From the NCBI GenBank assembly GCA_029779435.1, contig JAKPAM010000014.1, positions 1-46,670 of the forward strand: DNA of 46,670 nucleotides, read 5' to 3'. Under the pieces are notes generated by a model. It was not told the origin of the DNA. It saw only the letters and a program-made list of their open reading frames with translations, and did not search any database. Positions 1 through 7,213 of this stretch are shown here, in pieces. Made by a program: the position numbers and the translations under genes. How positions within the stretch are numbered: the stretch's first letter is position 1; every line of letters begins with the position of its first letter. Origin of the DNA: Pseudomonadota bacterium (lineage in GTDB: Bacteria; Pseudomonadota; Gammaproteobacteria; Burkholderiales; Burkholderiaceae_E).

Positions 1-56
1 TCGGCGAGCAAGGCGTGGATCTCGGCGCGGGAAAGATCATCGACTTCGATACGCAT
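1..56 (-). CDS. Probable GNAT-family N-acetyltransferase (5' end only)
   Basis: Only the first 18 codons are inside the window; the gene runs off the left edge. The visible residues, MRIEVDDLSRAEIHALLA, resemble the N-terminus of small GNAT acetyltransferases that open with an 'IxxDDLxxxEIxxLL' stretch. This is recalled family knowledge from a very short piece, so the assignment is tentative. The ATG is at 54-56. It lies 44 bases downstream of the membrane-protein gene at 101-583 on the same strand, so the two may be co-transcribed. Confidence 0.5.
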   Translation of the reverse strand, partial: MRIEVDDLSRAEIHALLA

Positions 57-100
57 GGTCGAATATGCGAATGAATATGAATGTGACGGCGCTCCTCACC

Positions 101-583
101 CTACACCCGACCCCTGAGCTTGGCGACCAATGTAGGCGCCAGAACCGTGACGAATAGAACGACCGGCCAGATATTGCCGCCCTCGAAGGTGTAAGACTCA
201 AGGAGAGTAGGCCAAGATTTTCCCTGCCACAAGCCGAAGGAGAACTCGAATACCAAGGTGAGAAGGAGCCAGCCGATGCCCACGCTCCAGAGATGCGAAG
301 GACGGTACGCTCCCAGCCAAGGCAAAGACAGGTAGGCGACGCCGACTATCAATGCCGAGAGAAGTACGCCGCTAAGAATCAGACCGGCGTGGGCGCCCAA
401 CTTCGGGATCAGGATTGCTTCACGCAGTGCACCGTTTGCGATGGCCAGCAGCAGGATGCCGATCCATATGACGAATGACTTTGATGCGATTGCGATAATC
501 GGCGACGTATCGGACTTCGCCGCGGGCGCCTGTCTGCCCCCGATCGATAACCCGGATCTACTCTTCAATTCAGGCGGCTCCAT
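101..583 (-). CDS. Small conserved membrane protein, about four TM segments
   Basis: A 160-residue hydrophobic protein of unknown function. The first 30 residues are polar. About four membrane segments follow: near 33-52 (containing AIANGALREAIL), 63-88, 95-118 and 138-155, ending in a basic KLRGR tail. The LLAIANGALREA segment matches a family of uncharacterised proteobacterial membrane proteins, recalled from memory. The start at 583 is the only methionine in the frame and has no clear Shine-Dalgarno sequence, so a GTG or TTG start nearer residue 30 is possible. Codon use is a little less GC-rich than in the genes to its right. It precedes the probable GNAT gene. Confidence 0.7.
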   Translation of the reverse strand: MEPPELKSRSGLSIGGRQAPAAKSDTSPIIAIASKSFVIWIGILLLAIANGALREAILIPKLGAHAGLILSGVLLSALIVGVAYLSLPWLGAYRPSHLWSVGIGWLLLTLVFEFSFGLWQGKSWPTLLESYTFEGGNIWPVVLFVTVLAPTLVAKLRGRV

Positions 584-670
584 GCATGACGTTCGGGTCG
601 ATGGTGATGCCAGCGTCGGAGTCAGCCAGGCTGGCGTGTTGCCGCGATCCCGGCCGAATCAGCGCCTTGA

Positions 671-2731
671 TCAGCCCGACAGCCGCTTACCGCTGCGCAG
701 CACGGCCTCGAAGACCGCCGCCGGAATCGGCCCGCTGAAGCAGTTGCCCTGGATTTCGTCACAGCCGTTGTCGCGCAGGAAGCGGCAGTGCTGCTCGGTC
801 TCCACCCCCTCGGCGACCACCTTGAACTCGAGATTGTGGGCCAGCGCGATCACCGCTCTGACGATGGTCGCGTCCTCCGGGTCGGTAAGCATGTCGCGCA
901 CGAAGGACTGGTCTATCTTCAGCGTATCGGCGGGAAAGCGCTTCAGGTAGCCCAGGCTCGAGTAACCGGTACCGAAATCATCGATCGACAGCTTGACGCC
1001 GGCGTCTCTGAGCCGGCCGAACGTCGTGATCACGTGCTCGACATCCTGAGCGATCAGGCTCTCGGTCAGCTCCAGCTCGAGCAGCCCGGGCGGCAGGCCG
1101 GTCGTGCGCAGCGTGCTCGTCACCCAGCTCACGACGTCCTGTTGCAGGAATTGGCGGGCCGACAGATTCACCGCCACCGTGATCGGCTGCAGTCCGGCGT
1201 CGTGCCAGGCCCTGGCCTGAGTGCAGGCGGTATGCAACACCCAATCGCCGATCGGCACGATCAGGCCCGAGTCTTCGGCGATCGGAATGAACTGGGCAGG
1301 AGGCACCAGACCGAGTTCGGGGTGCCGCCAGCGCAGCAAGGCTTCGCAGCCGGTGATGCGGCCGCTGGTCAGGCTCACCATGGGCTGGTAGACGAGTTCG
1401 AGCTGATTGAGCGCCACCGCATCGTGCAGGCCCGTCTCCAGGTTGACGCGGCGCTGCGTCTCTTCGCTCATCGCGCGCGTGAAGAACTGGCAGGTGTTGC
1501 GGCCCAGATGCTTGGCGCGATACATCGCGACGTCGGCGTTGCCGATCAGCGCATCGGCCGAATCACCGTCCTGCGGGAAGACAGCGACGCCTATGCTGCC
1601 GGTTACGTGGATTTCGCGCTCCTGCACCATCAGCGCGGGCTGCCCGAGCTTCTCGACGATCTCCCGGGCGACGACGTAGGCGTCGTCGGCGCGGCGCAGG
1701 TCGGTCAGCAGGATCAGGAATTCGTCACCGCCCTGGCGGGCGACGGTGTCGCTCTCGCGTACCAGCGAGACCAGGCGCTCGGCAGCGGTCTTGAGCACCA
1801 GGTCGCCGAACGGATGGCCATAGCCGTCATTGATCACCTTGAAGCGGTCCAGATCGAGGAAGAGCACGGCGAGCTGCCGATCGGCACGGCGCGCGTGCGC
1901 GATGGCCTGCTGGATGCGGTCCTGGATCAGGTTGCGGTTGGGCAGGTCGGTAAGGCCGTCGTGGGTGGCCAGATAGCGGATGCGCTGCTCGGCCTGCTTG
2001 CGCTCGGTGACGTCGCGGCCGACGCCGACGATCACGCTGTGGTCGGCGGACAGCACGGCCGACCAGGTCAGATAAACGTCGCGGCCGGCCTTGTGACGGA
2101 AGCGGCATTCGAAGTCGCGCATGCGCTGGCCCTGCAGCACGGCCTGGAACTCGTGCTGGAAGGAAGAGCTGGCATCAGGATGAATCAGCGTTTCGAGGCA
2201 AATGCCCATCAGTTCGGCGGGCGCGTAACCAAGCACGGCCTGGGCGGCGGCGCTGACTTCCAGAAAGCACCCTTGCGTATCCAGCGTGCAGATCAAGTCG
2301 AGCGAGTTCTCCAGGATCAGCGTTTTCATGTGCTCGAGCCGGTTCTGCTGGCGCCGGCTTTCGGCCAGATCGAGCGCGCGCGCCACCGCGGGTACCAGAC
2401 GGGTCAGGTTCTGCTTGAGCACATAGTCGTCGGCACCGAGCTTGAGCGTCTCGATCGCGACGTCCTCGCCGACCGTGCCGGAGATCACGATCGCCGGGAT
2501 GCCAAGGCCGCTGGTCCTGATCAAGTCGAGCGCGCCGCGAGCATCGAAGGCAGGCAGCATGTAGTCGGACAGGATGATGTCCCACGGCCCTGCGTGCAGC
2601 GCGTGCCTCAGGTCGGCCTCGGTCTCGACCCGGTGCACGCGCGGGTCATAGCCGCCGCTGCGCAAGACCTCCTGGACGAGAATGGCATCGTCCTCGCTGT
2701 CCTCGACCATGAGGGCGCGAAGCAGGGTCAT
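671..2731 (-). CDS. Response regulator with PAS, GGDEF and EAL domains (c-di-GMP turnover)
   Basis: A 686-residue cytoplasmic signalling protein with a receiver domain at about 1-125 (acceptor Asp56 in LSDYMLP), a PAS domain at about 135-260, then GGDEF and EAL domains. The diguanylate cyclase signature is intact (RQGGDEF). The phosphodiesterase domain keeps EALLRW, DDFGTGYSS and EGVETE, so both activities may be functional. In such dual proteins one often dominates, and sequence does not say which. The frame is open further upstream, but the ATG at 2731 starts at the receiver fold and overlaps the preceding stop codon by four bases (ATGA), giving translational coupling. It is the last gene of the kinase/receiver operon, so it is the likely output that sets cyclic di-GMP. 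Confidence 0.93.
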   Translation of the reverse strand: MTLLRALMVEDSEDDAILVQEVLRSGGYDPRVHRVETEADLRHALHAGPWDIILSDYMLPAFDARGALDLIRTSGLGIPAIVISGTVGEDVAIETLKLGADDYVLKQNLTRLVPAVARALDLAESRRQQNRLEHMKTLILENSLDLICTLDTQGCFLEVSAAAQAVLGYAPAELMGICLETLIHPDASSSFQHEFQAVLQGQRMRDFECRFRHKAGRDVYLTWSAVLSADHSVIVGVGRDVTERKQAEQRIRYLATHDGLTDLPNRNLIQDRIQQAIAHARRADRQLAVLFLDLDRFKVINDGYGHPFGDLVLKTAAERLVSLVRESDTVARQGGDEFLILLTDLRRADDAYVVAREIVEKLGQPALMVQEREIHVTGSIGVAVFPQDGDSADALIGNADVAMYRAKHLGRNTCQFFTRAMSEETQRRVNLETGLHDAVALNQLELVYQPMVSLTSGRITGCEALLRWRHPELGLVPPAQFIPIAEDSGLIVPIGDWVLHTACTQARAWHDAGLQPITVAVNLSARQFLQQDVVSWVTSTLRTTGLPPGLLELELTESLIAQDVEHVITTFGRLRDAGVKLSIDDFGTGYSSLGYLKRFPADTLKIDQSFVRDMLTDPEDATIVRAVIALAHNLEFKVVAEGVETEQHCRFLRDNGCDEIQGNCFSGPIPAAVFEAVLRSGKRLSG

Positions 2732-3171
2732 GGCGCAGGCTTTCTGGCGGGGATTTCGTTGAGCAGCAGCCAGTACAGGCCGAGCTGGCGGACGGCGTCC
2801 AGGAACTCGGCGAAATTGACCGGTTTGCGCACGTAGCTGTTGGCGCCGAGGCTGTAGCTGGCGACCAGGTCCTGGTCCTCGCGCGACGAGGTCAGGATCA
2901 CGACCGGCAGGAACTTGGTACGCTCGTCGGCGCGAATGCAACGCAGCACCTCCAGCCCGTCGATCTTGGGCAACTTCAGATCGAGCAGGATGACGGCCGG
3001 AGAAATGCTCCCACCCTGGCCGTCGGATCCCAGCAGCAGTTCCAGCGCTTCCGCCCCGTCGCGCGCCACCGTGATGCTGTTGGAGATGTGGTTCTGCTCG
3101 AACGCGAGGCGGGTCAGTTCTTCGTCGTCCGGGTTGTCCTCGACGAGCAGGATGGTCTTGTCGTTCAACAT
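2728..3171 (-). CDS. Stand-alone response regulator receiver protein (Rcp1-like)
   Basis: A 147-residue single-domain receiver. The acidic pocket is EDNPDDEE at residues 11-18, the phospho-acceptor is Asp64 (LLDLKLP), the switch Thr is residue 94 (LTSS) and the conserved Lys is residue 116 (VRKP). The spacing and the C-terminal helix resemble the CheY-like Rcp1 family that partners PAS or phytochrome-type histidine kinases. No output domain is present, so it probably relays phosphate or controls the kinase. It starts 10 bases after the kinase stop codon and its own stop overlaps the start of the GGDEF-EAL gene, so all three belong to one operon. Confidence 0.92.
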   Translation of the reverse strand: MLNDKTILLVEDNPDDEELTRLAFEQNHISNSITVARDGAEALELLLGSDGQGGSISPAVILLDLKLPKIDGLEVLRCIRADERTKFLPVVILTSSREDQDLVASYSLGANSYVRKPVNFAEFLDAVRQLGLYWLLLNEIPARKPAP

Positions 3172-3181
3172 GCGCAGGCTC

Positions 3182-6037
3182 TCATAAGGAAAATCGGAAG
3201 GTCGCGCCCTTGTCGGGTTCGGCTCGGGCTGAAATACGACCGCCGTGGCGGCTGATGATGCGCTGGACGGTCGCCAGGCCGATACCGGTGCCGGGAAACT
3301 CCGTCATCCGGTGCAGCCGCTGGAATGGGCCGAACAGCTTGTTCGCGTAGCGCATGTCGAAGCCGGCGCCGTTGTCGCTGACGATGAAGACGGGCCTGTC
3401 TTCGGCGCTGTCGGCCTCGAAACGGATCCAGGCAGCGGTCGTCTTCGACGTGAACTTCCACGCGTTGTCGAGCAGGTTCTCCATCAGAATTCTCAGCAAA
3501 CGAGGGTCCCCCTCGGCGCTCAGACCGTCCGTGATGGAGATCTCCACCTGGCGCTCGGGATTGGCGTTGCGCAGATTGGCCAGAGTCTCATGGGCGATGG
3601 CGCTGAGGTCTACCGTTTCGCGCTGCATCGGGTCGCGCGAGACGCGCGACAGTTCGAGCAAGTCGTCGATCAGCTCTTCCATGCGGTGAGTGGCGGCTAG
3701 CACGCGCCTCAGATAGTCCTGGGCCGTGTCGTTCAGGGCCGCGGCATGATTCTTGGCCAGGAGCTCCGTGAAGCCGGCAATGCCGCGCAGCGGGGCGCGC
3801 AGATCATGCGAGACGGAGTAGCAAAAGGTTTCCAGTTCGTGGTTCAGATTCTGGAGCTCGCGCGTGCGCTGGGCAACGTGCTGCTCCAGCTCGGCATTGA
3901 ACGCGAGCAGCCGGGCCTGGGCCTGTTTGCGTTCGGTGATGTCCTGGAGGGCGCCCACCATCCGCACGCCGCGGCCGTCGATATCGCGCAGCACATAGCC
4001 GCGGTCGAACACCTCGGCATAGCTGCCGTCGCTGCGCAGGAAGCGATACTCGTCCGACCAGAGCTCGTCGACGCCGGCGAGGACGGTGTCCAGAGCCGCG
4101 AGCACGCGCCCGCGGTCATCGGGGTGGATGCGAGCGTTCCACGATGCGTCCATGGAGGAGTCGATCTGCTCGGCGCGATAGCCGAACAGGGCCTGATACT
4201 TTTCGTTCCACCAGACCGTGCCGGTCGCGAAATCCCAGTCCCAGATCACGTCGCCGGTCGCGCGAGCGGCAGCATCGAAACGGGCCAGGCTCTCGCGCAG
4301 GGTGGCTTCGGCGCGTTTGCGCATCTCCACTTCGGCCGACAGCGCATCGAAGTTCTGCTGCAGACGCTCGGCCATCGCATTGAAGGCGTGCGCGAGCAGA
4401 TCCAGTTCCGCCAGCGAACTGCCGGACAGCGGCTGCTTCAACTCGCCGGCGGCCAGTGCCTGGGTTGCGTTGGAAATGCGCCGGATCGGCGCGGCGACCT
4501 TCGAGGCCAGGACAGCAGCCACGATCAGCGACAGCAGCAAGGCCAGCGCGAAGATCATTGCCGAGCGGCTGTTGCCTTGGTGGATGCCGGCCAGATAGTG
4601 TGATTCCGGCATGGCAGTGACCACGATCCAGTCTTCGTGATGGCCGCTGCGATCCCGATACGCGGCAGCATGGGCCAGCCAGGTTTCCCGCGCCAACGGT
4701 TTGGCGCTGATGCGGGTAAAGCGGAACTGCCGGTGCCCGGGCTGTCCGTCCAGCCCTTCCGTGGTCACATTCGCGAGATGGCTGATCGCCTCGGCGACCA
4801 CCGGGTCGTGCGCCGGCGCGGATGACCCGATGACCCGATTGTCGCGATCGACGACGAAGGCGCGGCCCAGGGCCGCGACCGGCAGCCCGGACAGCAGGCC
4901 GGTGATGGCGGCCGCACCCTCCGCCCCATCCTCGATCCCGTGACCGGCCTTGTCGCCGATCTCATCGCTTACGCCACCGCCGGCCTTACCCCCAGTCTTG
5001 TCGCCGGCCCCAGCCCGGCTCCCAGCCGCGCTCGAGCGCGATAATTGCTCATCGAGCAGCAGATCGATGTTCTGCGCGATCTCCTCGTGAAGCCAGGTGG
5101 CGAGCCGGTCGGCATCCTTCGCGGCGCTGCGCAGCGTGACATAGGCGGTCGCTGCGACCATCACCAGGACCAGAACGATGAAGGGCGTGAGGATGACCAT
5201 GCGGATGGGCACGCCGGTCCCGGCCGCTGTCGCCGTATGGGCGCCGGCGCCACCGCGCGAGGCGCCGCCCGACTCCCAGGCCCAGTCCTTGCGCCCCAGC
5301 GCCCGCTCCCTCACGTGGCCGTCGATGTCCGCCCAGAACCAACCCAGCTTGCGCGCCAGCGGCAGTGCGCCCAGCATGACGAGCGGTGCGAGCAGCCAGG
5401 TGATTCCGGTGGTGAAGAAGAGTGCCGGAGTGACGGTGCGATAGGAGATCGCCGGCGTGAACTGATCCGAGCACAGGTAGCCCCACAACGCCGGCTCGAT
5501 CGCCAGAAAAATCAGCACGAAGCCCAGGTAGGCGGCCCAGGTCCGGGCGCGCCGGAAATCCGGATTCTTGCCCAACAGTTGGTAGGCGATCCAGAAACAG
5601 GCCGGGTTGATGAAATAACCGGGCAGCCAATCGAGCAGAAACTCGGGGGGAACGCCTTCGATCAGGTCGGACAGGCCATAAGCGAACGGCACCGTGACCA
5701 GAGCCGGGTAGCCGAACAACACGACGCACAGGAATACGACCAGATCCTTCAAGGACTCTAAGGTCTGCGCACCCGGCACCAACACGAAGAACGAACCCAG
5801 GTAGCCGGTGATGATGATGAGCACGAACGTCAGCGGAATGGCCGAGAAGGCGTGTGCATTCCAGGTCTGACGTTCCCGGCCGATCCCCCAGCGCCCTCCC
5901 GGGCGCGAGGTGAAGCGGCCGTAGGCGAGGATCATCAGCGCGAACCCGAGCCAATAGGCCAAGCGACCCCAGACTTCGAGCAGGGGCAGCGGAATGGCAG
6001 CGAAGCCCGCCTCGATCGCGTCGACAATGGCGTTCAT
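3182..6037 (-). CDS. Membrane sensor histidine kinase (multi-TM sensor, HAMP, PAS, HisKA, HATPase)
   Basis: A 951-residue hybrid-topology sensor. Residues 1-235 hold about seven hydrophobic segments, resembling a MASE1-type integral membrane sensor. Another segment at about 278-302 opens an extracytoplasmic region up to about 490. A last segment (about 491-513) is followed by a HAMP linker (514-565), PAS (580-703), the HisKA helix with His744 in FCYSVSHDLRAPL, and an HATPase domain at about 835-951 (NLLDNAWKF, DNGAGFD, GTGIGLA). The dimerisation motif is the bacteriophytochrome-like type that pairs with Rcp1-like receivers, and such a receiver is encoded next. Residues 335-376 are a Gly/Asp/Lys-rich low-complexity insert. 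It is the first gene of the operon. Confidence 0.92.
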   Translation of the reverse strand: MNAIVDAIEAGFAAIPLPLLEVWGRLAYWLGFALMILAYGRFTSRPGGRWGIGRERQTWNAHAFSAIPLTFVLIIITGYLGSFFVLVPGAQTLESLKDLVVFLCVVLFGYPALVTVPFAYGLSDLIEGVPPEFLLDWLPGYFINPACFWIAYQLLGKNPDFRRARTWAAYLGFVLIFLAIEPALWGYLCSDQFTPAISYRTVTPALFFTTGITWLLAPLVMLGALPLARKLGWFWADIDGHVRERALGRKDWAWESGGASRGGAGAHTATAAGTGVPIRMVILTPFIVLVLVMVAATAYVTLRSAAKDADRLATWLHEEIAQNIDLLLDEQLSRSSAAGSRAGAGDKTGGKAGGGVSDEIGDKAGHGIEDGAEGAAAITGLLSGLPVAALGRAFVVDRDNRVIGSSAPAHDPVVAEAISHLANVTTEGLDGQPGHRQFRFTRISAKPLARETWLAHAAAYRDRSGHHEDWIVVTAMPESHYLAGIHQGNSRSAMIFALALLLSLIVAAVLASKVAAPIRRISNATQALAAGELKQPLSGSSLAELDLLAHAFNAMAERLQQNFDALSAEVEMRKRAEATLRESLARFDAAARATGDVIWDWDFATGTVWWNEKYQALFGYRAEQIDSSMDASWNARIHPDDRGRVLAALDTVLAGVDELWSDEYRFLRSDGSYAEVFDRGYVLRDIDGRGVRMVGALQDITERKQAQARLLAFNAELEQHVAQRTRELQNLNHELETFCYSVSHDLRAPLRGIAGFTELLAKNHAAALNDTAQDYLRRVLAATHRMEELIDDLLELSRVSRDPMQRETVDLSAIAHETLANLRNANPERQVEISITDGLSAEGDPRLLRILMENLLDNAWKFTSKTTAAWIRFEADSAEDRPVFIVSDNGAGFDMRYANKLFGPFQRLHRMTEFPGTGIGLATVQRIISRHGGRISARAEPDKGATFRFSL

Positions 6038-6202
6038 GGGGTCCGGCTGGTGCGACCGATTCGATGAATGCCTGTGCGCGGTCGATTTCCGATAATGTAA
6101 AAAATGCTGTCGCCGGTCAACGGGGAGGGCGATTCATTCGGACGCCTAGAATCGGGGCTCGTTCATCGTGACGCAAGTCGCAATCGCAAGAAGGAGACTC
6201 CA

Positions 6203-7141
6203 ATGCTCGACCCCCAGGCCAAGGCCTTGCTGCAACTGATCGAACAGACCGGCCTGCCGCCCATCTGGCAACTCGACCCGGTGAGCGCCCGGCGCGCCTA
6301 CCGCGAGGGCCGCGGCTTCTCGCAGCCTGCCGCGCCCGAGATGGCGCTGGTGCGCGATCTCGACGCGCCGGGTCCGCTCGGGCCTATTCCCTTGCGCCTG
6401 TATCGGCCGCTGGGCAGCGCCGCCGAAACCGCGCTGCCGGTGCTGATCTACTACCACGGCGGCGGCTTCGTGATCGGGGATCGCGATACCCACGATGTGC
6501 TGTGCCGCCAGTTGTCCGACCAGTCGGGCTGCGCGGTGGTCTCCGTGGACTACCGGATGGCACCCGAGCATCCGTTCCCGACGCCGGTCAACGAGTGCCT
6601 GGCCGCCACCCGCTGGATCCATGCGCAGGCGGCCTCCCTGGGCCTGGACGCCTCGCGCCTGGCGGTCGGCGGCGACAGCGCGGGCGGCTCGCTGGCCAGC
6701 GTGGTCAGCCTGATCGCGCGCGACAGCGGCGATCTGCCGATCCGCTTTCAGTTGCTGATCTACCCGGGCACCGACATCCGGCGCAGCATGCCCTCGCACA
6801 AGGAGAACGCCAACGGCTATCTCCTCACCATCGAGGCGCTCGACTATTTCGTCGGTCACTACATCAGCGAGCCCGCGCATCTCGATGACTGGCGCGCCTC
6901 GCCCATCCTGCGCCAGGATCTGCAAGGCCTGCCGCCGGCGCTGGTGCTGGTCGCTGGTTACGACCCCTTGCGCGATGAAGGGATCGCCTATGGCCAGAAG
7001 CTCAGCGAAGCGGGCAACCGCGTCTCGGTGGTCAATTTCTCGCGCCAGATCCATGGCTTCATCACCATGGGGCGGGTCATCGACGAAGCGAACACGGCGG
7101 TCAGTCTTTGCGCGACCATCGTGCGCAGGGCGCTCGCCTAG
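6203..7141 (+). CDS. Alpha/beta hydrolase (HSL-family esterase)
   Basis: A 312-residue carboxylesterase of the hormone-sensitive-lipase type. The oxyanion motif HGGG is at 85-88 (YYHGGGFVIGD). The nucleophile Ser159 sits in GGDSAGG, the Asp probably in AGYDPLRDEG and the His in QIHGF, so the catalytic triad looks complete. There is no signal peptide, so it is probably cytoplasmic. The ATG at 6203 was chosen over an upstream in-frame ATG at 6104 because AAGGAG lies at 6191-6196, six bases before it, and the protein then begins like other family members. It is divergent from the histidine kinase operon. The substrate is unknown. A second, distantly similar esterase lies at 24966-25919. Confidence 0.92.
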   Translation: MLDPQAKALLQLIEQTGLPPIWQLDPVSARRAYREGRGFSQPAAPEMALVRDLDAPGPLGPIPLRLYRPLGSAAETALPVLIYYHGGGFVIGDRDTHDVLCRQLSDQSGCAVVSVDYRMAPEHPFPTPVNECLAATRWIHAQAASLGLDASRLAVGGDSAGGSLASVVSLIARDSGDLPIRFQLLIYPGTDIRRSMPSHKENANGYLLTIEALDYFVGHYISEPAHLDDWRASPILRQDLQGLPPALVLVAGYDPLRDEGIAYGQKLSEAGNRVSVVNFSRQIHGFITMGRVIDEANTAVSLCATIVRRALA

Positions 7142-7213
7142 AATCGACCCGTGCAATGATGCTGTGCGCTCACTAAGCACTCCGCCCGCGATGGCTCGGG
7201 GATAGCAGGATAC

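Noticed and set aside
788..2836. Long plus-strand open frame (682 codons) across the GGDEF-EAL gene
   Set aside because: Its product is Arg/Gly/His-rich with no domain and is exactly antisense to a protein with intact receiver, GGDEF and EAL motifs. It is a GC-skew shadow.
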